Positions 5,841-12,285 are shown, numbered from the stretch's first letter. The stretch: 12,285 nt of DNA from SKVR01 sp964491395 (GCA_964491395.1 CAZBGI010000093.1:1-12285), one strand, 5' to 3'. Notes: generated from the letters alone by a model not told the origin. Numbers and translations are program-made.

Positions 5841-8455
5841 TTCAGGCTGAATTTATAGGTTATAGAAGGCATGATTCCGCCAAGGTATTTTTGCGTGCTT
5901 AAAATTTCATGGGTGCCGAAATAGTCGGCAGGTACTACAAAATTTCCGTTGCGGGTTTGTATCTTGTTGAAATTAATGGCCACCGGGTTTATCTGGTTAT
6001 AAAGGTTATAAATGCTCAAGGTGAGATTGTGCTGGTAGCGGTGATGTGGTTTTCCGAATATCCAACTCAGCGACAAATCCATGCGATGATAGTCGGGCAG
6101 GCGGTCATTGTTTATTTTTCCGTAAATGGGAACTGTACTTCCATGGTAATGAAAGAAACCGGTAGGTGTGGTTATGACTGAACCGGTATGATAAATCCAG
6201 TTCACCGAAATGCCGAACCTGCCGGTGGCCTGCCAGCTCAGGGATAATGACACATCATGGGGTCGGTCCTGGAAAGCGGGGTAGGGCTGGTTTTCATTGA
6301 TTTCTTCAAACTGGTTGAAAACCCTGGACCATGTGTAGCCGGCCCAACCGGTTATTTTCCCCAGGGATCGCTTTACCGACACCTCCAGCCCCCGGGCTTC
6401 TCCTTTCCCAAATATCAGCTCACCTTCCAGCAGCGGGTTCAGCAGCAGGCGGGCATGGTTGGCATATTCAATCTGGTGTTGCAGGTGCTTTTGATAAACC
6501 TCTGCCTCCAGTTCAATGTCCAGATCGGCAATTGTATGCCTGACCCCCAGGGTAATCTGCCGGGATCTCTGTGGATGTATGTTTCGGCTGCTGGGCATCC
6601 ATATTTCAAAGGAGGAAAAGGGACTGACGGAATTGGTCAGCAGGTGCATGTGCTGGTGGTATAAACCCCAGCTCATTTGCAGGCTGGTTTGTTGATTGAA
6701 GAGATATCTTGCACTCAACCGCACATCGGGTGTAAAATAGGAGGCAATGGTTTGGCCCTCTTCATAAACCAGGGTGTCGGTAACCTGCCGGTTGTCATCA
6801 AATAGGAAAACCCTTGCCAGCCCCTGGTTTATCCAAACAGGAAGTTGCAGGCCGGCACGCCAGGCCCAACGTTCGCTGATGCGCTTTTCGCGGTTGATGT
6901 AAAGAGAGGTTTGGGAGGCTTTCCCTGTATAAATCCTGGGGATAAATTGATCGAATTGCCCGTTGTCGTTCCTGATGTTGCCCGGATTGAAACTATGCCG
7001 TGTGTGGGAAAAGCCAAACCGCCAGGTAAGATCAGGATGGGCATACCATGAGAGATCATATTTTAATCCTGCTTCTGCAATGCCCGATTGCCAGGGTAGA
7101 TTTCCGGTATAAAGGGTATAATTGTATTCGCTGCTATAAAATGTTGCATTGCCAAACAGCCGGTCGCTATAAATGCGGTTCCAGCGAAAGGTAGTGGTGT
7201 AGTTGTGCCAGGCAACGCCAGATTTATTCTCATTCTCCCGGGAAGTGTAATTGTCATGCCCCCGGAAAAGTGCCAGGTAAATCCGGTTTTTGTCATTGAT
7301 CTGCCAGTTAATTTTTGCATTGAAATCCTGTATGCTCAAATCACTCCTCGGAGCCTGTTGCCTGTAAAGCCATTCAAAATTAGACCTTCGCAATGAGGTA
7401 AAAAAAGATACTTTTTCCTTTACTACCGGGCCTTCCAGTGAAAACCGGTACATCAACGGATTGAGAACTCCCTCCAGGGCAAACTTTTTCATATTCCCCT
7501 CACGGGTTTGTACATCAATTACACTGGACAATCTTCCAGCCTTTTCAATGGGCATATCCGCCTTGTAAATATTGATTTCTTTGGCCACATCCGGAATGAT
7601 AACAGAATAGAAACCAAAAAGATGAGCCGGATTGTACACCGGGGCTTCATCGATAAGGATAAGGTTTTGATCTTTGTTGCCTCCCCTGACAAAAAAGAAC
7701 GATGAACCATCGCTGTGGGTCTGAATTCCCGGCATGGTCTGCAGGCTCTTGATAAGCCCGTTTTCCCCCGCAAATTCAGGCAGTAGTTCCAGTTTACGGG
7801 GGTTGACCTGTATGCGGCTGCTCTGACTTTTTTTGAGATGTTCGGGAAGGTCGGAAGCCAACACGGTCACCTCACGCAGCAACTGTTGATCCCTTTCCAG
7901 TTCGATGGGGACTTGTCTATTCTGGTTCAATTCAATTTTCAGGGTCAGAGGACGAAATCCAATAAACCGAAACAGAATTTCATACGTTCCCTCCGGCAGG
8001 CTCAGGGAAAAAAAACCATAAGAGTTGGTGGTAGTGCCCGTACTGTGTTCTGTTACGATGATCGTTGCCCCCGGCAGAGTCTCGGCCGTAGCCTTATCAC
8101 GTATATGCCCGCTCAGGGTATAACGGGAAGGGAAACGATCGGCTTTGGGAGGTGCCTCGCGCAGGACAACCTGATCGCTTACCACTGAGTAACTCAGATC
8201 ATACACTTGTGCAAGGAAATCGAGAAGAACATGCAACGGTGCATGGGCAAAAGTGCGGGTAATCTTTTTATCTGTGTCCATCAACCGGGAATTATAAGAG
8301 AAGTGAACTCCCGAAACGGAGGTGATTTCTGTCAGTACTTCCTCAAGAGTGGCATTATTAAATTCTACAGATATGTGGGTTTGTAAAAGAGCATCCTGGG
8401 CTGAAAGTATTTTCATTCCCAGGAGAAAGAAGAGTAAGAATAATTTTACCTGCAT
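5837..8455 (-). CDS. TonB-dependent outer-membrane receptor with STN signalling domain
   Basis: An 872-aa outer-membrane transporter driven by TonB-ExbBD. Domains in order: signal peptide 1-20 (cleavage after LSAQ); STN domain about 26-100 (VEFNNATLEEVLTEI, FSYN, VVLRE), the periplasmic module that contacts FecR in transducing receptors; carboxypeptidase-like regulatory domain about 113-188 (LSGHIRDKATAETLPGATI, NSYGFFSLSLPEGTYEI, FRFIGF); plug about 210-320 (MPGIQTHSDGSSFFFVRGGNKDQN, LIDEAPVYNPAHLFGFYSV, GRLSSVIDVQTREGN); beta-barrel about 325-872 ending in an aromatic-alternating strand (ITYKFSLK). No SusD-like gene is adjacent, so this is not a classical SusC/D pair. It lies 18 bp after fecR and overlaps the DUF4249 gene by 4 bp. 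The substrate cannot be inferred; candidates include siderophores, peptides and oligosaccharides. Confidence 0.95.
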   Translation of the reverse strand: MQVKLFLLFFLLGMKILSAQDALLQTHISVEFNNATLEEVLTEITSVSGVHFSYNSRLMDTDKKITRTFAHAPLHVLLDFLAQVYDLSYSVVSDQVVLREAPPKADRFPSRYTLSGHIRDKATAETLPGATIIVTEHSTGTTTNSYGFFSLSLPEGTYEILFRFIGFRPLTLKIELNQNRQVPIELERDQQLLREVTVLASDLPEHLKKSQSSRIQVNPRKLELLPEFAGENGLIKSLQTMPGIQTHSDGSSFFFVRGGNKDQNLILIDEAPVYNPAHLFGFYSVIIPDVAKEINIYKADMPIEKAGRLSSVIDVQTREGNMKKFALEGVLNPLMYRFSLEGPVVKEKVSFFTSLRRSNFEWLYRQQAPRSDLSIQDFNAKINWQINDKNRIYLALFRGHDNYTSRENENKSGVAWHNYTTTFRWNRIYSDRLFGNATFYSSEYNYTLYTGNLPWQSGIAEAGLKYDLSWYAHPDLTWRFGFSHTRHSFNPGNIRNDNGQFDQFIPRIYTGKASQTSLYINREKRISERWAWRAGLQLPVWINQGLARVFLFDDNRQVTDTLVYEEGQTIASYFTPDVRLSARYLFNQQTSLQMSWGLYHQHMHLLTNSVSPFSSFEIWMPSSRNIHPQRSRQITLGVRHTIADLDIELEAEVYQKHLQHQIEYANHARLLLNPLLEGELIFGKGEARGLEVSVKRSLGKITGWAGYTWSRVFNQFEEINENQPYPAFQDRPHDVSLSLSWQATGRFGISVNWIYHTGSVITTPTGFFHYHGSTVPIYGKINNDRLPDYHRMDLSLSWIFGKPHHRYQHNLTLSIYNLYNQINPVAINFNKIQTRNGNFVVPADYFGTHEILSTQKYLGGIMPSITYKFSLK

Positions 8456-8473
8456 GAATTGGAAAAATTTAAG

Positions 8474-9490
8474 TTAGCATCCCTGGCCAGATACAAGAAT
8501 TTCTTCCTGCGACCGGGTGTATCGCAGAGAAAAGGTTTCTGCGACTATCGCCAGCACTTCATCCAACGTTTTGTCATTGAAAACTGCTGTGAGCCTGCAA
8601 TTCTCCAAAGAATTGTCAGAGAGACGGATATTTACACCATAAGTATCTCCGATTACTTCAAATACCTCTTTCAGACCGGAGTCTTCAAAAACAAGGATGC
8701 GGGTCTTCCATGACAGGAAATTGGGATTTTCCACCCGGGCCTCCGTCAGTTCGTTTTTTTCAGGATGGTAAATGCCTCTTTTGCCTTCTGTAAGCGGTAA
8801 CTGAACGGATTCGGAAGCTATCATTGCTACTTTACCTGTCTGAACAATAACTTCGGTCTTATCGGCCTCGCCGTGTGTATTTACATAGAAGGACGTACCC
8901 AACACATGGATTTCAATCTGGCTGGTTTCTACCACAAAAGGTTTTTGTGCCTGGGGGGTTACTTCAAAAAAGGCTTCCCCCACCAGGTTTACTCTTCTTT
9001 CGTTACCCATAAAACGGGCCGGATAGGTTAGGGTAGAGTTGCGGTGCAGGTATATCCTTGAGGCATCCCTGAGTGTCCGTTCCAGGGGTTGGTCTGCAGC
9101 TACCCAAACTTTTTCGCGGGTACCTGAAAAGTGATACACTGAATACATCCCAACAATCAGAAGAAGTACCGCTGCCGCCATGCCCCATATCTTGCGGAGG
9201 GGAGGGGATGGTTTGGGTTGAAGAGGGCGAATGTGCACTTCTGGGGCGGACTGAAAAGTCTGGCTGGCAATTTTTTCCCATGCATGTGATTTGTGAAAGA
9301 CTTTTCCGGAAGAAGAGGCGAGCATCCAGCTTTTTTTGATCCCTAGGAATAACCGGCGCTTTTCTTCATCATTTTTTACCCATATCTCCAGCTGCTCCTC
9401 CTCCCGGGGAGTGGCACTGCCTGCAAGATATTTTATTGCCAGGTCTTCAAACTGGGTATGATTGACGTTTGTATTCATTTGCTCAGTCAT
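8474..9490 (-). CDS. FecR-family anti-sigma factor / signal transducer
   Basis: A 338-aa single-pass inner-membrane protein that holds the ECF sigma factor in the cytoplasm and receives the signal from the STN domain of the receptor in the periplasm. Cytoplasmic part 1-100 has the short N-terminal anti-sigma helices (FEDLAIKYLAGSATPREEEQLEIWV at 14-38) and a Pro-rich linker. The membrane segment is about 101-121. The FecR domain is about 128-222 (LRDASRIYLHRNSTLTYPARF, RRVNLVGEAFFEVTPQAQKPFVVET, VLGTSFYVNTHGE, VIVQTGKVAMI). A DUF4974-like C-terminal domain spans about 262-335 (LVFEDSGLKEVFEVIGDTYGVNI, FNDKTLDEVLAIVAETFSLRY). It starts 29 bp after the sigma factor stop. An ATG at 9478 (residue 5) is an alternative start and fits better with the candidate promoter, whose -10-like block runs into the first ATG. 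Confidence 0.94.
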   Translation of the reverse strand: MTEQMNTNVNHTQFEDLAIKYLAGSATPREEEQLEIWVKNDEEKRRLFLGIKKSWMLASSSGKVFHKSHAWEKIASQTFQSAPEVHIRPLQPKPSPPLRKIWGMAAAVLLLIVGMYSVYHFSGTREKVWVAADQPLERTLRDASRIYLHRNSTLTYPARFMGNERRVNLVGEAFFEVTPQAQKPFVVETSQIEIHVLGTSFYVNTHGEADKTEVIVQTGKVAMIASESVQLPLTEGKRGIYHPEKNELTEARVENPNFLSWKTRILVFEDSGLKEVFEVIGDTYGVNIRLSDNSLENCRLTAVFNDKTLDEVLAIVAETFSLRYTRSQEEILVSGQGC

Positions 9491-9521
9491 AGTACACCTA
9501 AAAAAGGCTTTACCCTTATGT
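9490..9521 (-). promoter_or_regulatory. Candidate ECF-sigma promoter of the fecR-receptor-DUF4249 unit
   Basis: On the minus strand ACATAAGGGTAAA (9521-9509), 10 nt, GGTGTACTA (9498-9490). Both blocks and the spacing recur upstream of the 394-aa lipoprotein gene. Here the element fills the 29-bp sigma-fecR spacer and its last bases overlap the annotated fecR ATG. As a promoter it would give a nearly leaderless fecR message starting translation at the ATG at 9478, and let the sigma factor amplify its own receptor operon. Inference from recurrence and position. Confidence 0.55.
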
Positions 9522-10075
9522 TATTGCCACAAAAACAACATTAAAACCACAAACCACAAATCTTTAAATTCCTCCCTGAGTATTTTCAGGGCTTTCGACA
9601 TCTGGGCTTCCACCGTTTTTGCCGAAATATTCAATTTATCAGCCACTTCCTTGTACTTCATCTCCTCAAAGCGGCATAGTATAAATACCTCCCGGCATTT
9701 TTCAGGTAGCTTGTCCAATGCCATGTTGAGACGGTTTTCCAACTCCGCCTCTGAAAACGTATCCTTATCTTCCACCGGGATTTCCAGTTCTAGTTCCACG
9801 TCCAGGTAATAGCTTCGGTATTTTTTGTGGTCCCGGATACGGTTCAGGCAGCGGTTTTTTACAGCTGTGAACAGATAACTATTGATAGACTTGTCAGGTT
9901 GGATTTCTTCCCGATGATTCCAGAGGTTGATAAAAACCTGCTGTACTATATCTTCCGCTGCGTCGGCATCTGTCAGGTAGCCAGTGGCAAACCGGCAAAG
10001 GCTGTTGTAATGGAGATCAAACAGTTTGCGGAGAGTTGCTTCGTCCAGGGGGTGATATTTGGAGGCTAAATTCAC
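9521..10075 (-). CDS. ECF-type RNA polymerase sigma factor (FecI-like)
   Basis: A 184-aa group IV sigma factor of the kind encoded before FecR in Bacteroidetes. Region 2 is about 16-85 (LFDLHYNSLCRFATGYLTDADAAEDIVQQVFINLW, SINSYLFTAVKNRCLNRIRD), covering core binding and -10 recognition. Region 4 is about 117-170 (LNMALDKLPEKCREVFILCRFEEMKYKEVADKLNISAKTVEAQMSKALKILREEF), with the helix-turn-helix for -35 contact. The hydrophobic end LWFVVLMLFLW after region 4 is common in this subgroup. The start codon is GTG at 10073-10075: no ATG occurs in frame before the upstream TAA, and the first inner Met falls deep within the protein, so GTG is the only reasonable choice. Its likely targets are the two bipartite elements at 9490-9521 and 4709-4740. 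Confidence 0.95.
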   Translation of the reverse strand: MNLASKYHPLDEATLRKLFDLHYNSLCRFATGYLTDADAAEDIVQQVFINLWNHREEIQPDKSINSYLFTAVKNRCLNRIRDHKKYRSYYLDVELELEIPVEDKDTFSEAELENRLNMALDKLPEKCREVFILCRFEEMKYKEVADKLNISAKTVEAQMSKALKILREEFKDLWFVVLMLFLWQ

Positions 10076-10365
10076 TGGCTTTGAAAAACAAGTACGAATG
10101 TAATAATTTTATGCTTTGAAACTTGCTTTTTTATTATTTGACAGATCACATGAATTCATGTAATATGACATCTTTGATATTTTTATCTCACACCGTTAGT
10201 AGGCCTTGCCGAAAACTACCGGTATATTAATGCAGCATTTTCAGGTTAATTGATTAAGGGTCTTGGTCCCTGATAATTAAAATGTTGACATGCTAAATAA
10301 ACGGCCTGTTGATTGATTGTTTTTCAGCAGGGCTAAATAAATATATTTCCGTATTGTTTTTTGTG
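10076..10365. other. Intergenic region between divergent sigma-factor and helicase units
   Basis: AT-rich, with no convincing coding frame. No TAnnTTTG box is seen facing the sigma factor gene, so its promoter is not identified. Contents worth noting are a 14-bp perfect palindrome (10148-10161), a TACCGGTA palindrome (10217-10224), and the decamer GCTAAATAAA repeated at 10292-10301 and 10332-10341, exactly 40 bp apart and just upstream of the helicase-side promoter. Confidence 0.6.
10148..10161. promoter_or_regulatory. 14-bp perfect palindrome, possible operator
   Basis: ACATGAATTCATGT is its own reverse complement and lies 73 bp upstream of the sigma factor GTG. A 14-bp palindrome is expected less than once by chance in 12 kb, so intergenic placement is suggestive but not decisive. 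It could bind a dimeric regulator of the sigma factor gene. Confidence 0.3.
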
Positions 10366-10373
10366 TATCTTTG
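10366..10373 (+). promoter_or_regulatory. Bacteroidetes-type -7 promoter box, TATCTTTG
   Basis: TATCTTTG fits the Bacteroidetes primary-sigma -7 consensus TAnnTTTG exactly and is followed by CACCC, a common context around the start of transcription in this phylum. Transcription would begin near 10380, about 380 nt before the helicase ATG. A good -33 TTTG is not seen; the sequence there is AT-rich. Confidence 0.6.
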
Positions 10374-10379
10374 CACCCT

Positions 10380-10758
10380 TGGTTAATCCATTCTTAGGTT
10401 GCTGCTATTCCCAAAAACTTCTGATGTATTCAGCCCTCCGGCAATTTTTTTGTCTGAATAATATAGGTAGGTTCGCAGTTGATTTGCTGAAGACACAACG
10501 ATGAAGCGCGATAATCAAGAAAAAGACTCCTTTTCACACGACCGGTAATGGGGACCCTTTCCAAAATAAATACTACCGGTCCTAATCAAATGAGAATACT
10601 GTAATACCGGATTATTCCCGGCAAAACAGGCATGAGAAAAACCTTGCACAGGCAAGGATGTGCACTGTTTGAAAGGAAAATATTTGCATGCTTCGAACCT
10701 GATATTTTGTAAGTTGCACCCGCTCACTCTTCTCATTGCTTTATACTTAACAAAGATA
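10380..10758 (+). promoter_or_regulatory. Long structured 5' leader of the DEAD-box helicase gene
   Basis: If transcription starts near 10380, the helicase mRNA has a leader of roughly 380 nt with no large ORF. Inverted repeats in it: TATTCAG/CTGAATA (10427-10433 with 10454-10460); GACCGGTA/TACCGGTC (10540-10547 with 10574-10581); and two mutually exclusive stems sharing 10645-10650, CCTTGC/GCAAGG (10642-10647 with 10652-10657, 4-nt loop) or TGCACA/TGTGCA (10645-10650 with 10659-10664). Long, refolding leaders are known for cold-induced genes, including RNA helicases, so a temperature-responsive leader is a reasonable guess. No known riboswitch consensus is recognised. Confidence 0.4.
10683..10717 (+). 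promoter_or_regulatory. Possible second, proximal helicase promoter
   Basis: TTTG at 10683-10686 and TAAGTTGC at 10710-10717, followed by ACCC, recall the Bacteroidetes -33/-7 arrangement with a slightly long spacer (23 nt) and an imperfect -7 box. It would give a 5' leader of about 35 nt. Weaker than the box at 10366. Confidence 0.25.
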
Positions 10759-12069
10759 ATGACATTTGACGATTTAAAATTGACTGAGCCTATCCTTAGG
10801 GCTTTAAAAACAGAAGGATACACAACTCCCACCCCCGTGCAGGCAAGAGCCATTCCCATGGTGTTGAAAGGAAATGATGTTCTGGGGAGTGCACAAACCG
10901 GCACCGGAAAAACTGCTGCTTTTGCCATTCCGATTATTCAGCTTATGGACCTTGCAAAAAGCAACGGGCGCGGCAAACGCCCCATCCGGAGCCTGATTCT
11001 TACCCCTACCCGGGAACTTGCCATACAGATTGGCGAAAGTTTTGAAACCTATGGCAAGAACACTCCTTTAAAATATAAAGTAATATTTGGGGGCGTTAAT
11101 CAGCATGGTCAGGTGGAAGCTTTACGGTCGGGTGTAGATGTGCTGGTAGCCACTCCCGGCAGACTCCTAGACCTGATGAATCAGGGACATGTAAAGCTTG
11201 ATAATATTGAATATTTTGTTCTGGATGAAGCCGATCGTATGCTGGATATGGGCTTTGTACAGGATGTAAAACGGGTGATTGCCCGTTTACCGCGACAAAG
11301 ACAATCGCTCTTCTTTTCCGCTACCATGCCTCCTGCCATTGTCAAACTTGCTGATACCATTCTTGTGAACCCCAAAATGATAGAGATTACGCCGGAATCA
11401 TCCACAGTTGATGCAATAGACCAGGTGGTATATTTTGTGGATAAAAAGAACAAACGACATTTGTTGCACGACTTACTGAAAAACACCAATATTGAGAGAG
11501 CACTGGTGTTTACCCGCACCAAACATGGTGCTGACCGGGTAGCCCGGGATCTTTCCAAATCAGGCATCCGTTCACAGGCCATTCATGGCAACAAATCGCA
11601 AAACGCCCGTCAATCGGCTTTGGCTGATTTTAAAGCCCACAAAACCCGTATTTTGGTGGCCACCGATATTGCTGCCAGGGGTATCGATATTGATGACCTT
11701 ACCCATGTAGTGAATTTCGACTTGCCCAATATTTCTGAATCCTACGTGCACCGTATTGGCCGAACCGGAAGGGCTGGAGCAAGCGGTAAAGCCATCGCTT
11801 TCTGTGATTTTGAAGAGAAAGAATACCTGAAAGATATTCAGAAACTCATCGGAAAGAAAGTTCCTGTGATGGATAATCCCGATTATCCCATGTTGATTCA
11901 TGAAGTAGTAGAAAAGAAAGCTTCCGGAAATCAGCGTAACGGACGCAACGGCAACCCGCGAAACCATGGAAACGCATCAGCATCAAGAGGAAAGACCGCG
12001 GCCAACGGAACTTCCGGTAGCCCAAAGGGGGGCAATAAATCCCATCGCCGACGCCATATTGCTGCCTGA
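10759..12069 (+). CDS. rhlE: DEAD-box ATP-dependent RNA helicase, RhlE type
   Basis: A 436-aa cytoplasmic RNA helicase that remodels RNA duplexes in ribosome assembly and RNA decay, often important in the cold. With Met1 at 10759: F3 and the Q motif (TPTPVQ at 23-28), motif I AQTGTGKT (45-52), Ia PTRELA (83-88), GG (111-112), Ib TPGR (132-135), II DEAD (156-159), III SAT (187-189), IV VFTRT (250-254), V ATDIAARGID (301-310), VI HRIGRTGR (331-338). All catalytic motifs are intact. The last ~50 residues are a basic tail rich in Asn, Gly and Ser (NQRNGRNGNPRNHGN, SHRRRH), the usual RNA-binding tail. The frame is open upstream to an ATG at 10660, but the family-typical start MTFDDLKLTEPILRAL at 10759 is clearly the real one. 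Preceded by an unusually long leader and followed by a palindromic repeat. Confidence 0.93.
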   Translation: MTFDDLKLTEPILRALKTEGYTTPTPVQARAIPMVLKGNDVLGSAQTGTGKTAAFAIPIIQLMDLAKSNGRGKRPIRSLILTPTRELAIQIGESFETYGKNTPLKYKVIFGGVNQHGQVEALRSGVDVLVATPGRLLDLMNQGHVKLDNIEYFVLDEADRMLDMGFVQDVKRVIARLPRQRQSLFFSATMPPAIVKLADTILVNPKMIEITPESSTVDAIDQVVYFVDKKNKRHLLHDLLKNTNIERALVFTRTKHGADRVARDLSKSGIRSQAIHGNKSQNARQSALADFKAHKTRILVATDIAARGIDIDDLTHVVNFDLPNISESYVHRIGRTGRAGASGKAIAFCDFEEKEYLKDIQKLIGKKVPVMDNPDYPMLIHEVVEKKASGNQRNGRNGNPRNHGNASASRGKTAANGTSGSPKGGNKSHRRRHIAA

Positions 12070-12099
12070 AAATAACAGGCTTTCCCATCAATGATTTTG

Positions 12100-12183
12100 G
12101 GCCGTTGAGCCTGTGCGGAATTACTCTGGTCGCTGAGCTTGTCGAAGCGCATTACAGCAATCGTTTCGACAGGCTCAACGACC
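12100..12183. repeat. Palindromic intergenic repeat, three related copies
   Basis: Two 22-nt arms, 12128-12149 and 12162-12183, are inverted copies (19 of 22 identical after reverse complement; two of the three differences still allow G-U pairs) around a 12-nt loop. A third partial copy at 12100-12114 matches 14 of 15 bases of the same motif (core CGTTGAGCCTGT). Sequences with the cores GTCGAAGCG and TTCGACAGGCTC are familiar as REP-like dispersed intergenic repeats in several bacterial genomes. Located between convergent genes, the hairpin may also serve as a bidirectional transcript end; TTTTTC follows on the plus strand at 12190-12195. Confidence 0.75.
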
Positions 12184-12206
12184 ATTTGGTTTTTCAATAT
12201 TCTTTC

Positions 12207-12284
12207 TTATTCCTGCCTTTCCTTCAGCCTTTTAATCAGAAAAGGTTGCAATTCTTTGTGCTCCTCCGGTAGTGAAATCTCTTT
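12207..12284 (-). CDS. C-terminal end of an unidentified protein (5' part outside window)
   Basis: On the minus strand an open frame enters from the right edge and runs 25 codons to a TAA at 12207-12209. The peptide ends ...EEHKELQPFLIKRLKERQE, a charged amphipathic helix typical of a protein C-terminus. Convergent with the helicase gene, with the palindromic repeat between them. The family cannot be identified from this fragment. Confidence 0.5.
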   Translation of the reverse strand, partial: KEISLPEEHKELQPFLIKRLKERQE

Positions 12285-12285
12285 G

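Noticed and set aside
6257..6664. Long plus-strand ORFs antisense to the TonB-dependent receptor (e.g. 135 codons)
   Set aside because: They mirror receptor codons, lack recognisable domains, and arise easily opposite a long coding region.
5837..8455. Possibility of a SusC/SusD polysaccharide utilisation locus
   Set aside because: No SusD-like lipoprotein is present; the partner is DUF4249, and the receptor has an STN domain with FecI/FecR control instead.
10303..10332. Hairpin CCTGTTG/CAGCAGG as a terminator
   Set aside because: The T-run is inside the loop, not after the stem, and no gene ends just upstream on the plus strand.
10501..10548. Small ORF of 15 codons in the helicase leader, a possible leader peptide
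   Set aside because: No ribosome-binding support, no regulatory codon run, and its 3' end is part of a stem; too short to separate from chance.
10660..10758. In-frame N-terminal extension of the DEAD-box helicase (33 extra residues from an ATG at 10660)
   Set aside because: The extension has no similarity to helicase N-termini, overlaps a leader with hairpins and a possible promoter, and the family-typical start (MTFDDL...) is at 10759.
1..12285. CRISPR arrays, tRNA/rRNA genes, transposase genes, phage attachment sites
   Set aside because: No regularly spaced repeats, cloverleaf-like sequences, rRNA-like stretches or transposase motifs were seen on either strand.

Overview
The window looks like a chromosomal segment from a Bacteroidota bacterium, probably a free-living marine or anaerobic Bacteroidales/Marinilabiliales-type or related lineage; the genus cannot be fixed from the sequence. 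The signs are a Bacteroidetes-style ECF sigma factor followed by a FecR anti-sigma factor with a DUF4974-like C-terminus, a TonB-dependent receptor with an STN domain and a carboxypeptidase-like regulatory domain, a DUF4249 lipoprotein, several lipoproteins with short lipoboxes, absence of Shine-Dalgarno sequences, and a TATCTTTG-type -7 promoter box. The sequence is a draft scaffold: a run of 100 N lies at 4754-4853.

Layout. (1) 3-1194, plus strand: the tail of an unidentified gene, then a CNNM/CorC-like membrane protein with a CBS pair. (2) 1348-10075, minus strand, read right to left: ECF sigma factor, FecR, transducing TonB-dependent receptor, DUF4249 lipoprotein, the assembly gap, then three more lipoproteins, namely an unknown 394-aa protein, a Trp-rich 270-aa conserved unknown, and a clan GH-A-like glycosidase-fold protein. 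(3) 10076-10758: a 683-bp gene-free region holding a strong Bacteroidetes-type promoter and a long structured leader. (4) 10759-12069, plus strand: an RhlE-type DEAD-box RNA helicase, then a palindromic intergenic repeat and the C-terminal end of a convergent unknown gene.

How the genes work together. Sigma, FecR, TonB receptor and DUF4249 are close-packed (spacers of 29 and 18 bp, then a 4-bp ATGA overlap) and form a cell-surface signalling locus. Ligand at the outer-membrane receptor would be sensed through its STN domain, relayed to periplasmic FecR, and release the sigma factor. The most informative hidden signal is a bipartite element, ACATAAGGGTAAA, ten variable bases, GGTGTAYTA. It occurs just upstream of fecR and again upstream of the 394-aa lipoprotein gene (a further copy of the latter lies on the other side of the gap). 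It is the best candidate for the promoter recognised by this sigma factor, and would place the 394-aa lipoprotein in the same regulon as the receptor.

The gap is flanked by an exact 55-bp direct repeat, which looks like an unmerged contig overlap, so the true intergenic distance is probably about 141 bp without a gap. The substrate of the uptake system cannot be read from the sequence.
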